Origin: Lactobacillaceae bacterium
Lineage (GTDB): Bacteria > Bacillota > Bacilli > Lactobacillales > Lactobacillaceae
DNA length: 52,090 bases
NCBI GenBank assembly: GCA_902834055.1
Contig: CADFHB010000005.1
Coordinates: forward strand, 1 to 52,090
Reading direction: 5' to 3'
Shown: positions 8,349 through 17,118 of the stretch, in pieces
How positions within the stretch are numbered: the first letter of the stretch is position 1
Layout of the letters: each line of letters begins with the position of its first letter
Position numbers and translations under genes: made by a program
Notes under the pieces: model-generated
What the model was told of the DNA's origin: nothing
Database searches by the model: none
The model's input: only the letters and a program-made list of their open reading frames with translations

Positions 8349-8442
8349 AGAAGCTCGCCATAAAGCGTGGCCAGCTTCCCCAGAAGTACAAAGTGACCAC
8401 TAGCATTCGGCTTTTCCGGACGCTAGTGGTCACTTTATACTA
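8349..8442. terminator. Two successive hairpins between convergent genes
   Basis: The first hairpin pairs GAAGCTCGCCA with TGGCCAGCTTC (about 8349-8378). The second is long: AAAGTGACCACTAGC (about 8391-8405) with GCTAGTGGTCACTTT (8421-8435), with the inner loop ATTCGGCTTTTCCGGAC. The loop CGG-CTTTT-CCG recalls that of the repeat family at 10.7, 33.3 and 40.8 kb, although the flanks differ. It separates the acetyltransferase from the convergent SDR gene. Confidence 0.85.
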
Positions 8443-8467
8443 TCAATAAGCGTTCTTTACTCTACAC

Positions 8468-9268
8468 CTATGGTCGTTGCCCCAGGCCCCCTTCCAGGGT
8501 AATTGTTTCACCAGTCATGTATTTAAAGTCCGGGGAAGCTAGTTGGACACATACCCGGCCAATCTCCATTTCGGCATCACCGAAATGGCCGATTGGTGGA
8601 ATGTGGACGTTAGCTTTAAAGGCGTCGGGGAAGGCGTTTTTGAACTGCTCTAATTTGGCGGTCCAGGCAAGTGGGCACACAACGTTAACGTTGACGTTAT
8701 CACGGGCCCACTCCGTTGCTGCCACCCGGCTTAGCCCCCGGATACCTTCTTTAGCGGCCGCATAAGCACTCTGTCCGTAGTTACCGAATAAGCCGGCCCC
8801 GGATGCAAAGTTAATGACGGACCCCGCGGTTTTCTTTAGGTGGGGGTAGCAGGCCCGCATGTAATAGAAGGCGGCGTAGAGCCCGGAGTAGATTGCCAGG
8901 TCAAATTGCTCCTTAGTATGGTCGGCCAGGGTCACCCCCGAGGCCGAGGCCTGAGCATTATTGATTAAGACGTCCAAACGCCCAAAATCGGCAATTGCCT
9001 TGTCGACCACGTTTTTAACGACGGCCTCGTTATCGGCCTGCGGATTAATATCAGCTGGGACCGCTAGCACCTTAATCCCATACTTGGCAGTTAGTTCTTC
9101 CTGGGCTGCAGTGAGTTTTGTTTCATTGCGTCCCGTGATGACTAAGTTCGCGCCTTCTTTGGCGTAGGCGGTTGCGATTCCGTAGCCGATTGAGCCGCTC
9201 TTCCCATCACTTAAAACTGCCCGTCCGGCACCGGTAATCAAGGCAACCTTACCGTTTAAAAAGCTCAT
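8468..9268 (-). CDS. Short-chain dehydrogenase/reductase (SDR)
   Basis: A 266-residue classical SDR. The start chosen is the ATG at 9268 (MSFLNGK), with AAAGGAGG eight bases upstream, rather than the ATG seven codons earlier. The NAD(P)-binding 'ALITGAGRAVLSDGKSGSIGYGIA' is a TGxxxGxG motif enlarged by about eight residues, as in enoyl-ACP reductase-like SDRs. 'LVINNAQASA' matches NNAG, and the catalytic set Ser ('INFASGAGLF'), Tyr and Lys ('YGQSAYAAAKEGI') is complete. The C-terminal 'MTGETITLEGG' is typical. Substrate is unknown; it may be a 3-hydroxyacyl or steroid type oxidoreductase. Confidence 0.88.
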   Translation of the reverse strand: MSFLNGKVALITGAGRAVLSDGKSGSIGYGIATAYAKEGANLVITGRNETKLTAAQEELTAKYGIKVLAVPADINPQADNEAVVKNVVDKAIADFGRLDVLINNAQASASGVTLADHTKEQFDLAIYSGLYAAFYYMRACYPHLKKTAGSVINFASGAGLFGNYGQSAYAAAKEGIRGLSRVAATEWARDNVNVNVVCPLAWTAKLEQFKNAFPDAFKANVHIPPIGHFGDAEMEIGRVCVQLASPDFKYMTGETITLEGGLGQRP

Positions 9269-9486
9269 GTTGTTTCCTCCTTTAGTCAACGATTACTTTC
9301 GATAAGGTGATCGTATCATTTGTGGAACTCAAAGTCTTGAAATAGCCATCCATCTTAACAAAAAAATAATTATGTAAAAATCGCCTAGTGCTCGTCTCTT
9401 TAATTAGACGGTTTATTCATTGGCGCCAGATAATTTCGCGCTTTTGTGCTATGATTGGTCAGGTAATAGGAAGTGGAGGAACAAAT

Positions 9487-10659
9487 ATGGAATTTATTGC
9501 GACCCTTGCTGGGATCTTATTGTTGACCCAAGTAGTGGCTCATTACTGCCGCCGGGTAGAGATCCCAGAAGTAATCGGTCAAATTTTGGTGGGGATTATT
9601 GTCGGCCCGGCAATGTTTAACTGGGTACACCTTAATTCGATGATGAACGAGTTTCAAGAAATCGGGGTTATCATCCTGATGTTCATTGCGGGGTTGGAAA
9701 GTGACCTTTCCCAGCTGCGTAAATACCTTAAGCCAGCCTTCTTTGTGGCAGCTGCGGGGGCGATTATCCCGGTCATTATCATGGCACCGGCGAGTTACCT
9801 TTTTGGTTTCACCAAGACGGAATCGGTCTTTATCGGTGTTATCTTTGCGGCAACCTCAGTTAGTATCTCTGTTGCCGTTTTGCGGGAATTTAACCAACTT
9901 AGCAGCCGGGAAGGGGCCACAATCCTGGGCGCCGCGGTTGCTGACGATATTATTGGGGTAATGATGTTATCCATCATGATCAGTGTTATTAATGGTGAGG
10001 GCGGTAATGCCCACAGTAGTTTACCCCTGTGGTTAGCATTATGCCTGCAAGTGCTCTTCTTTGGTGGGACCTACCTCTTAGTACGCTGGTTGGCCCCATA
10101 CTTGATGCGGATCAGTGAACGGATGTTGACTGAGGCGGCACCGTCGGTAATGGCCATGATTATTTGCCTGGGGATGGCTGCAATTGCCCATTACGTTGGC
10201 CTAAGCGGTGCAGTTGGTTCCTTTTTCGCGGGGATCGCGGTTGCTAATACCCACCGGAAGGCAACGATTGACCGCAGCTTTGAACCAATTGGTTATGCGC
10301 TGTTTATCCCCCTATTTTTTGTCAGTGTCGGATTAAACATGCGCTTCGATGACCTTTCGGAGTCGATCGTTTTCGTGGTTGTAATGACGATCCTGGCTTG
10401 TTTGACAAAGCTGGTTGGTTGTGGCGCTGGTGCCCGACTGGCGGGCTTTAACATGACTTCGTCCTACGTGGTTGGTAGTGGGATGGTTGCCCGGGGTGAG
10501 ATGGCCCTGATTACCGCGCAGATTGGGTACGAAGCCCACTTGCTATCGTCAATGTATTATTCCGATGTTATTACTGTAATCATTTTGGCAACCGTTTTGG
10601 CACCGTTTATCTTGAAACACTCATTAAAGAAGTTGCCCAAGTCAGCGGCAGCCGAATAA
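9487..10659 (+). CDS. CPA2-family cation:proton antiporter (KefB/NapA type)
   Basis: A 390-residue protein with about 12 membrane segments, started at the ATG at 9487 (GGAGG nine bases upstream); the 33 codons before it are hydrophilic and lack a ribosome site. 'QVVAHYCRRVEIPEVIGQILVGIIVGP' is the characteristic first block. 'LGAAVADDIIGVMML' carries the paired Asp residues of the ion-binding site used by CPA2 exchangers, and 'LSGAVGSFFAGIAVAN' is the later crossover helix. No TrkA domain follows, so it is a minimal Na+/H+ or K+/H+ antiporter (NapA-like). Monocistronic. Confidence 0.88.
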   Translation: MEFIATLAGILLLTQVVAHYCRRVEIPEVIGQILVGIIVGPAMFNWVHLNSMMNEFQEIGVIILMFIAGLESDLSQLRKYLKPAFFVAAAGAIIPVIIMAPASYLFGFTKTESVFIGVIFAATSVSISVAVLREFNQLSSREGATILGAAVADDIIGVMMLSIMISVINGEGGNAHSSLPLWLALCLQVLFFGGTYLLVRWLAPYLMRISERMLTEAAPSVMAMIICLGMAAIAHYVGLSGAVGSFFAGIAVANTHRKATIDRSFEPIGYALFIPLFFVSVGLNMRFDDLSESIVFVVVMTILACLTKLVGCGAGARLAGFNMTSSYVVGSGMVARGEMALITAQIGYEAHLLSSMYYSDVITVIILATVLAPFILKHSLKKLPKSAAAE

Positions 10660-10704
10660 CTGGAAAATTATTAACGTGAGGGGGACAGCACTCCCTCCTA
10701 AAAA

Positions 10705-10768
10705 AGCAGTACACAAAGGGACTCTAGCGTTCGAATTCTCCGAATACTAGAGCCTTCTTTGTGTTGAC
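10705..10768. repeat. Intergenic foldback repeat, copy C (hairpin only)
   Basis: 'GCAGTACACAAAGG' opens a stem, ACACAAAGGGACTCTAG (10711-10727) pairing with CTAGAGCCTTCTTTGTGT (10747-10764). The loop contains TTCGAATTCTCCGAA, itself able to pair. The flank GCAGTACACAAA is shared with the copies at 2.9, 13.9 and 40.8 kb while the arm sequence differs. It probably terminates the antiporter transcript. Confidence 0.8.
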
Positions 10769-10827
10769 TAAAGGTAAGGATGTACGAAGTCATTAACGTA
10801 CCTTTAGAAGCCCTTAAGACTGGTCAA

Positions 10828-10856
10828 TTGGGCTAGCGGGCATAAAATGCTACAAT
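10828..10856 (+). promoter_or_regulatory. Promoter of helD
   Basis: TTGGGC (10828-10833), 17 bases, TACAAT (10851-10856); the helD ATG is 36 bases downstream. Confidence 0.65.
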
Positions 10857-10892
10857 AGTACACTATGAATAATTAGGAAGCGAGGGTCTTTA

Positions 10893-13202
10893 ATGGACGA
10901 AGAACAGCGCCGTGAGCAAGCCCGGGTTAACCGGGTTGATGAAGAAATTGCCCACCAAATTGATGCAACTGAGGAAGCCGTGGCTACCGCCCATAAGGAA
11001 ACACGGGCGGTGGAAAAGAACTATAGCGAAAATGCATCGATTAACCGTTATGAAGTCGATGATATTGCCGAGTCCCGTTCAGAACTGGAGCAACAGCGGC
11101 GGCTGGTTTCGCAAGCGGCAGAAAATGAAACTATCTTACAACACCAACTCCAGACCCTTAAGAACCTCCAGGGGTCACCATATTTTGGTCGAATCGACAT
11201 CCTTGACCCGGGCGAAAAAAAACCAGAATCACTGTATATCGGAACGGCCTCGTTAATGAACGACGATAAGACCGACTTTTTGGTTTATGACTGGCGGGCC
11301 CCAATTTCGGGAGTTTACTACAACGGCAACCTTGGCCCGGTCAAGTACACGACCCCCGCCGGTGTTCAGTCAACCGAGTTAGTAAAGAAGCGCCAGTTTA
11401 CTATTAAAAATGGCCAAATCACCAACATGTTTGACACTAATGATACCGTGGGGGATGAACTCCTCCAGGCTGCGTTAGGTGAGCAAAATGACCAGTACAT
11501 GCATAATATTGTGGCTACCATTCAGCAGGAACAAAATGACATCATCCGCGACATCAAGAGTGACCTCTTGCTCGTTCAAGGGGTGGCGGGTTCAGGAAAG
11601 ACCTCGGCAATTTTGCAGCGGATTGCCTACCTCCTTTACCATAGCCGGGCGGAACTGAATGCTGACCAGATCGTCCTCTTTAGCCCCAACAATCTCTTTA
11701 GCCACTACATTTCTGAAGTTCTCCCTAGCCTGGGTGAACGGAACATGCGCCAGGTAACCTTGGCGGGCTTTTTACGCCGGCGGTTTGAAGGCTTAAAGGT
11801 TGAAACCCTCTTTGACCGGTATGAGGACCGGCAAGTAGGCAGCGGCGACTACCCGATTGCGGATTTCTTGGAAGGAACTACGGTGATGGCGGCGGTACGA
11901 TCCTATGTTCATAAATTACCGGTCGACCAGCTCCAGTTTGCGGACCTCACTTTCCATAGCCAGGTCTTCTTTAGTGCGGACCACATCCGGGAAATCTACC
12001 AGGCACTGCCAACTTCGTTGCCGACCGCTGACCGCCTGGTTCAGTTAAAGAATAAGTTGATCCGTGAACTTCAGCACCGGGTAAGGACGGAGGCAAAGAA
12101 GGACTGGGTCGCCAAGGCCTTAGATGACCTAAACGTGCAGCAACTCCACCAGCTTTATGGCCAGCGCACTATCGATGATTTTAAAGATGAGGATGAGCAG
12201 TATGCATACCTATCGCGAAAGTTAGCCAAGCGCCGTCTACGGGTGGTTGCCGATGCAATCTATAACAACTATTTTATCGATTTCTATAACCAATACGAGC
12301 GCTTCTTACGTCAGGTAGACCTTCCTAAAAACATTAGCAAACGAGACTGGATCGGAATGATAACTGAATACCAGGATGAAATTGAGTACCACCGGTTGAA
12401 GTTAATGCACACGGCGTCGTTAATGTACTTGCGGGACCTGTTAACCGGCAGCGGACAAAACCAATCCTTCCAATATGTCTTTATTGATGAGATGCAAGAC
12501 TACCCATTAGCAATGCTGGTTTACTTGCGCCACGCCTTTCCCCGGGCTAAGTTTACCGTCTTAGGTGATAGTGAACAGGCGCTTTTTAAACCACTTCAGC
12601 TTCCCCAGGCGATGCTGGTGGAACTAAGTACCGCCTTGGATGCCCAACGGCCGAACCTGATTACGTTAAACCGGAGCTACCGGTCGACAAAAGAAATTAC
12701 TGACTTTGCGAAGGCATTGTTGCCGGATGGCGACCAGGTGATTTCCTTTACCCGCCATGGGGACAAGCCCCAGCTCAAGATCCGCTATGACCAGGCGGCC
12801 TACGACCAGGCCTTGTTAGGCAGCGTTGCTGAGTTGCGCCAGAAGTATGACACCGTGGCAGTCTTAACGAAGAACCTGGCACAGGCGCAAAGTGTTTACC
12901 GCTTCCTCCACCAGCAGTCAGTTTCCGACTTGCACCTACTTCACGCCCGTGATAGTGAGTTGCCAACCGGGGTCCTGGTTTTACCGATTTACCTGGCGAA
13001 GGGGCTGGAATTTGACGCTGTCGTGGCGACCGATGTTTCTGAGAACAACCTGGCTAACGTGGATGCGGTGGGGATGGTGTACACGATGGCCACCCGGGCG
13101 ATGCACCGGCTAACCCTGTTGAGTAAGGGGGCGGTTAGTTCCGCAATTAATGCGGTGGCTAGCCGGCACTTGGTCATTGACCATGAATTAGCGGACAAGT
13201 GA
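10893..13202 (+). CDS. helD: RNA polymerase recycling ATPase HelD (UvrD/Rep-like)
   Basis: A 769-residue superfamily 1 helicase-like protein, close in length to B. subtilis HelD, which frees stalled RNA polymerase from nucleic acids. The first about 75 residues are a charged coiled coil ('EQRREQARVNRVDEEIAHQ'), the secondary-channel arm of HelD. A family block 'YIGTASLMNDDKTDFLVYDWRAP' follows. Walker A is 'LVQGVAGSGKTSAILQR' (near 230), motif II is 'YVFIDEMQDYPLAML' (near 530), motif III is 'LGDSEQALF', motif IV is 'LNRSYRST', and motif V/VI are 'YLAKGLEFDAVVATD' and 'YTMATRAMHRLTLL'. All ATPase motifs are intact. GAGGG lies before the ATG. Confidence 0.92.
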   Translation: MDEEQRREQARVNRVDEEIAHQIDATEEAVATAHKETRAVEKNYSENASINRYEVDDIAESRSELEQQRRLVSQAAENETILQHQLQTLKNLQGSPYFGRIDILDPGEKKPESLYIGTASLMNDDKTDFLVYDWRAPISGVYYNGNLGPVKYTTPAGVQSTELVKKRQFTIKNGQITNMFDTNDTVGDELLQAALGEQNDQYMHNIVATIQQEQNDIIRDIKSDLLLVQGVAGSGKTSAILQRIAYLLYHSRAELNADQIVLFSPNNLFSHYISEVLPSLGERNMRQVTLAGFLRRRFEGLKVETLFDRYEDRQVGSGDYPIADFLEGTTVMAAVRSYVHKLPVDQLQFADLTFHSQVFFSADHIREIYQALPTSLPTADRLVQLKNKLIRELQHRVRTEAKKDWVAKALDDLNVQQLHQLYGQRTIDDFKDEDEQYAYLSRKLAKRRLRVVADAIYNNYFIDFYNQYERFLRQVDLPKNISKRDWIGMITEYQDEIEYHRLKLMHTASLMYLRDLLTGSGQNQSFQYVFIDEMQDYPLAMLVYLRHAFPRAKFTVLGDSEQALFKPLQLPQAMLVELSTALDAQRPNLITLNRSYRSTKEITDFAKALLPDGDQVISFTRHGDKPQLKIRYDQAAYDQALLGSVAELRQKYDTVAVLTKNLAQAQSVYRFLHQQSVSDLHLLHARDSELPTGVLVLPIYLAKGLEFDAVVATDVSENNLANVDAVGMVYTMATRAMHRLTLLSKGAVSSAINAVASRHLVIDHELADK

Positions 13203-13272
13203 TAAAACCGCTTTCAAGAGAGATCCTAATATGGTAACCTATTATTAGTGATTTATAAGGAGATGTTTCCCA

Positions 13273-13737
13273 ATGGTAAAAGATGAATATACGTTGGTAC
13301 TGGTAAAGCCGGATGGTGTTAAGACCCGGCACATCGGGGATATCATCACGCGGATTGAACGGAAGGGCTACAATATCGAAGCTCTGAAGATGATTATCCC
13401 AACCGAAGAAAAGCTGCGGCAACACTATTCTGACAAGGTTGACAAGCCATTCTTCCCAGAACTGTTAGAATACATGACTGAAGGCCCGGTCGTGGGGATC
13501 GTAGTCTCCGGGACAAACGTTGTTCAGGCCATTCACAACATGGCCGGGGCTACTAACCCTGGTGAAGCCGAGTGGGGGACCATCCGTGGTGACTATGGAC
13601 GGGAATGGCCCGATGGCAACCTACGAAACATCATCCACACGTCAGACACGGTCGATAGTGCCAGCCGGGAAATAGGAATCTGGTTCCCTGAATTTGACGT
13701 GGAACAAGCTCGTAAAGCACACTTAGAAGATAAGTAA
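13273..13737 (+). CDS. ndk: Nucleoside diphosphate kinase
   Basis: A 154-residue enzyme that passes the gamma phosphate of ATP to NDPs through a phosphohistidine. The N-terminal 'TLVLVKPDGVKTRHIGDII' and the core 'GPVVGIVVSGTNVV' match the family. The active-site stretch 'GNLRNIIHTSDTVDSASREI' contains the phosphoacceptor His in the NxxHxSD motif. Slightly longer than the usual 130-150 residues. AAGGAGATG lies eight to nine bases before the ATG. It follows helD by 70 bases with its own likely promoter (TATTAT near 13240). Confidence 0.95.
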   Translation: MVKDEYTLVLVKPDGVKTRHIGDIITRIERKGYNIEALKMIIPTEEKLRQHYSDKVDKPFFPELLEYMTEGPVVGIVVSGTNVVQAIHNMAGATNPGEAEWGTIRGDYGREWPDGNLRNIIHTSDTVDSASREIGIWFPEFDVEQARKAHLEDK

Positions 13738-13743
13738 TTAAAA

Positions 13744-14009
13744 AGGGAGACAGAACTAGCTTGCTAGTTCGCTTTGCGAAGCGCAGCAAGCCTGTCGGAA
13801 ACTCCCGTCGACGCGCAGCTAGCTTTTAGAAAGCACAAAGAGGGCTGTGACATAATCTCTACAGCCTAGCTAAAGTACGAACAGCGCAGTACACAAATGG
13901 CCTCCAGTGCCCGGCAAAGCCGAACACTGGAGGCCTATTTGTGCTTGCGGGGGTTCGAAGACGAACTAGCAAGCTAGTTCTGTCTCACTCCCTTTATGTA
14001 CTGCGCTGT
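13744..14009. repeat. Intergenic foldback repeat, copy B (MITE-like, long inverted repeats)
   Basis: This fills nearly the whole 313-base gap between ndk and the convergent regulator. A perfect 24-base inverted repeat bounds it: 13748-13771 matches the reverse complement of 13962-13985 (CGAACTAGCAAGCTAG... in the right copy). A second pair, ACAGCGCAGTAC (13881-13892) and GTACTGCGCTGT (13997-14008), is also perfect. Inside is the hairpin ACAAATGGCCTCCAGTG with CACTGGAGGCCTATTTGT (13912-13953). The left third is the inverse complement of the right third of copy A at 3.0 kb. No open reading frame of note, so it is a non-autonomous element or a processed remnant. Confidence 0.85.
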
Positions 14010-14050
14010 AGCATTTTACTCTTTTATGAGGAGCCTCTTTTAAAAGTGCC

Positions 14051-14881
14051 TTAATGTAAATTTTGCCGGTAAATCATCGGGCTAAAGCCGCTGTAGCGCT
14101 TAAAGGCCTTAGAAAAGGTAAATTCATCCCGGTAGCCAACGCGGTGGGTGACCTCTTGGACGGTTAGGTCGGTGCCCCGGAGTAGCTGGCAAGCCGCTTC
14201 CATCCGCAGGTGGGTGAGGTAGCTTTGGGCAGAGACGTTGAGGTTCTTTTTGAAAATGGTGTAGAGGTAGCTTCGCGAAAGGTTAAGGTGGTGGCAGAGG
14301 TCTTCAATGTTGCAGGTCGGCCGGTGGAAATTCTTTTGCAGGTAATAGGTGGCCAATTTAAGTTGATCATGGGCCTTAGTGCCCGTCTTGGGGGCCGTGC
14401 TCGGAAACTCGGTGACCAGTTGGTAAAACATCTGGTAGGTTAGTGCTTCAACGCGGATGTCGTTGGCAAGGGAACTCTGGTGCTTGAGTGCCGCAAAGAG
14501 TTGGGAAAGGCTTTGGTAGAACTGGCTGTGCTGGACCTGGCGGAGGTAGCGCCGGCTTAGCAGCGTCGAGCCCGCCAACATCGTCTTAATCTTTGTCCCA
14601 GATAGGCCAATCCAAAAGTACTTCCACGGGTGGACGCCATCAGCTTGGTAAAAGCAGGGGACCCCCTTGGGGAGGAGGAAAATGTCCCCCTTCTTTAGGG
14701 TCACCGCCGGTCGGTTGGCTGATGAAAAGGTGCCCTGGCCGTCCATAATGTAGTGAATGATGTAATTGTCCCGGACGTTATTTCCCCGGTAAAAATAATT
14801 AGGTGGGCAGTTATCCTGGCCGATGAAGAGAATATTGCTTTCAAAGCTTTTGCCCGTCAGGCTCTTGTATTCACCATCCAT
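14051..14881 (-). CDS. AraC-family regulator of the raffinose locus (MsmR/RafR-like)
   Basis: A 276-residue regulator. The N-terminal cupin domain (residues about 20-90, 'IIHYIMDGQGTFSSANRPAVTLKKGDIFLLPKG') would bind sugar, and 'PWKYFWIGLSG' is usual in MsmR/RafR proteins. The C-terminal domain holds two helix-turn-helix units, 'NIEDLCHHLNLSRSYLYTIFKK' and 'TVQEVTHRVGYRDEFTFSKAFKRYSGFSP'. It is divergent from the permease-alpha-galactosidase operon, so it most likely activates it in the presence of raffinose or melibiose. GGGGAG is 12 bases before the ATG. The gene is convergent with ndk. Confidence 0.88.
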   Translation of the reverse strand: MDGEYKSLTGKSFESNILFIGQDNCPPNYFYRGNNVRDNYIIHYIMDGQGTFSSANRPAVTLKKGDIFLLPKGVPCFYQADGVHPWKYFWIGLSGTKIKTMLAGSTLLSRRYLRQVQHSQFYQSLSQLFAALKHQSSLANDIRVEALTYQMFYQLVTEFPSTAPKTGTKAHDQLKLATYYLQKNFHRPTCNIEDLCHHLNLSRSYLYTIFKKNLNVSAQSYLTHLRMEAACQLLRGTDLTVQEVTHRVGYRDEFTFSKAFKRYSGFSPMIYRQNLH

Positions 14882-15022
14882 GCTAATTCACGCTCCCCTT
14901 GCCATGGCAATTTGTTTACTATTATTTAAATGCATTGGTTATTATAGCACGATTCATCATTAGATAATGTCATTTTGTTCGTAAGATTATTTCGCAGGGT
15001 TTAGGCGCTTTTGGCCATGGAA

Positions 15023-15072
15023 TGATAAACGATTATCAAATATAATAATCTTGAAAAATGGAAGCGGATACA
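15023..15072 (+). promoter_or_regulatory. Raffinose operon promoter with operator dyad and cre-like site
   Basis: TATAAT lies at 15041-15046 without a good -35 box, as expected for an activator-dependent promoter. Just upstream is the perfect dyad TGATAA-ACGA-TTATCA (15023-15038), a candidate site for the AraC-type regulator. Just downstream TGGAAGCGGATACA (15059-15072) matches the CcpA cre consensus TGNAANCGNTNNCA at all but one defined position, which would give glucose repression. Confidence 0.65.
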
Positions 15073-15110
15073 AAAACCGTTTTTAAACCATATTGAGAGA
15101 AGGAAAAGTT

Positions 15111-17066
15111 ATGAGTACTGAAAATAAGAACAAGATGCCGATGCGGCAACGTCTTGCTTATAGTTTTGGTGCATTTGGTAATGACTCGTTTTATGGCCTG
15201 CTGTGTGGCTACTTAATCATGTTCATTACATCGCACCTGTTTGATACTGGTAACCAAGCATTAGACAACAAGATGATTAGTATCGTGACCCTGATCATCA
15301 TGTGTCTCCGGTTTGTGGAATTGTTTATCGACCCCTTTATTGGGAATGCGATTGACCGGACCAAGACCCGGTGGGGACACTTCCGCCCGTGGGTGGTAAT
15401 TGGTGGGACCGTGTCAGCGGTCATCCTACTGTTGCTGTTCACTAACATGGGTGGCTTGTACAAGAAGAGTGCTGTTGGGTACTTGATTTTATTCGGGATC
15501 CTCTACATCATGATGGACATCTTTTACTCGTTTAAGGATGTTGGTTTCTGGTCAATGCTGCCGTCACTGACGACTGATTCCCGGGAACGGGAGAAAACCG
15601 CTACCTTTGCCCGGGTTGGTTCAACCATCGGTGGGGGCATGGTTGGAATTATCGTAATGCCAGCCGTGATCTACTTTTCAGCTACGAAGACTAGCACTGG
15701 GGATAACCGCGGTTGGTTCGTCTTTGCCCTGATTATCTGTTCACTGGCCATGCTATCTGCTTGGGGGGTCGGGATCTTTACCCGGGAAACCAACAGTGAG
15801 ATTCGGAAAAACAAGCAAGATACCGTTGGGGTGATTGGTATTTTTAAGGCCCTCTCTGGTAATGATCAGTTAATGTGGGTTGCTTGTGCCTACCTCTTCT
15901 ACTGCGTTGGAATTAACATCATTAACTCGCTCGAAGTTTACTACTTTACCTACATCATGGGGGCCCCGAAGGCGTTCTCAATCTTTTCAACGATCAACGT
16001 TTTCTTAGGGATCATTGGGACGTCACTGTTCCCATTTTTCTCCCGGCACTTAAGCCGGAAGGCCCTGTTTACGAGCTTATTAGTCTTTATGCTATGTGGA
16101 ATTGCCTTGTTCACCGTTGCCGGTGATAACTTGGTACTTGTGTTGATTGCGGCATCAATGTTTGGGTTCCCCCAACCGATGGTCTTCTTAATTGTCCTGA
16201 TGGTCATCACCGACTCAGTTGAATACGGGCAGTTAAAGCTGGGTCACCGGGACGAATCCCTGGCATTATCAGTGCGGCCACTGCTCGATAAGTTCGGTGG
16301 TGCCGTTGCCAATGGGGTTGTTGGTCAAGTGGCCATCCTGGCCGGGATGACGACCGGGGCGACCGCCTCATCCATTACCGCTACTGGACGGATGAACTTT
16401 AAGGTGATGATGTTTGCGGTACCGGCCGTGTTACTGGTAATTGCCATCATCGTCTTTGCCAAAAAGGTGATCTTAAGTGAGGAAAAGCACGCGGAAATCG
16501 TGGCTGAACTGGAAAAAACCTGGGGTAAGCACATTAAAGATGATAACCAGGATACCAAGTCAGTGGCGGTGCCAACGCCAGTCACTGGTCAGTTGATGAA
16601 CCTGGCAGATGTTAACGACGACACCTTCTCATCTGGCGCCGCTGGTGATGGCTTCGCGGTCAAACCAACTGATGGTCGCGTATTAGCGCCGTTTGATGCT
16701 GAAGTCAAGCAGGTCTTTACGACTCGGCACGCAGTCGGTCTACTCAGTGATGATGGGGTCGCCTTGTTGATCCACATTGGAATTGGGACCGTTAAACTGA
16801 AGGGTACCGGTTTTGTTTCCTACGTTGAGGAAGGTCAGCGGGTTAAAAAGGGTCAAGAAATTCTTGAATTTTGGGACCCAGTGATTAAGAAGGCCGGCCT
16901 TGACGATACGGTCATTGTTACGGTGACAAACACCGAGAAGCTCGGGCCAATTAACCTAACTGCGGCGCCCAGAACGACCGTCCACGCGGGTGATGATGTT
17001 TTACGAGTTGAATTACAAAAGCAGCCGCAAGATGATGATGAACAACTAGTGCTCGCAACAAATTAA
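15111..17066 (+). CDS. rafP: Raffinose/galactoside permease, GPH family with C-terminal EIIA domain
   Basis: A 651-residue LacS-type transporter, started at the ATG at 15111 (AGAGAAGGAAAA upstream). Residues 1-460 hold 12 membrane segments of the GPH family with the block 'FIDPFIGNAIDRTKTRWGHFRPW' after TM2. Residues about 490-650 are an EIIA-Glc-like domain with the phosphorylatable His in 'LLIHIGIGTVKLKG' and 'VEEGQRVKKGQEILEF'. The domain lets HPr phosphorylation tune uptake of the galactoside. Being paired with an alpha-galactosidase points to raffinose, melibiose or stachyose rather than lactose; the symbol is by analogy with rafP. Confidence 0.88.
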   Translation: MSTENKNKMPMRQRLAYSFGAFGNDSFYGLLCGYLIMFITSHLFDTGNQALDNKMISIVTLIIMCLRFVELFIDPFIGNAIDRTKTRWGHFRPWVVIGGTVSAVILLLLFTNMGGLYKKSAVGYLILFGILYIMMDIFYSFKDVGFWSMLPSLTTDSREREKTATFARVGSTIGGGMVGIIVMPAVIYFSATKTSTGDNRGWFVFALIICSLAMLSAWGVGIFTRETNSEIRKNKQDTVGVIGIFKALSGNDQLMWVACAYLFYCVGINIINSLEVYYFTYIMGAPKAFSIFSTINVFLGIIGTSLFPFFSRHLSRKALFTSLLVFMLCGIALFTVAGDNLVLVLIAASMFGFPQPMVFLIVLMVITDSVEYGQLKLGHRDESLALSVRPLLDKFGGAVANGVVGQVAILAGMTTGATASSITATGRMNFKVMMFAVPAVLLVIAIIVFAKKVILSEEKHAEIVAELEKTWGKHIKDDNQDTKSVAVPTPVTGQLMNLADVNDDTFSSGAAGDGFAVKPTDGRVLAPFDAEVKQVFTTRHAVGLLSDDGVALLIHIGIGTVKLKGTGFVSYVEEGQRVKKGQEILEFWDPVIKKAGLDDTVIVTVTNTEKLGPINLTAAPRTTVHAGDDVLRVELQKQPQDDDEQLVLATN

Positions 17067-17118
17067 GGCTATAATAGTCATTGTAAATGCTTACAATTTT
17101 GTAAAGGGGTTATTCAAA

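Noticed and set aside
9388..9486. A 33-codon extension of the antiporter
   Set aside because: No ribosome site at 9388; the ATG at 9487 has GTGGAGGA and starts the first membrane helix as in relatives.
13744..14009. A CRISPR array or prophage attachment site in the ndk-regulator gap
   Set aside because: There are inverted repeats but no regularly spaced direct repeats with unique spacers, no cas genes, and no integrase or tRNA-end duplication.
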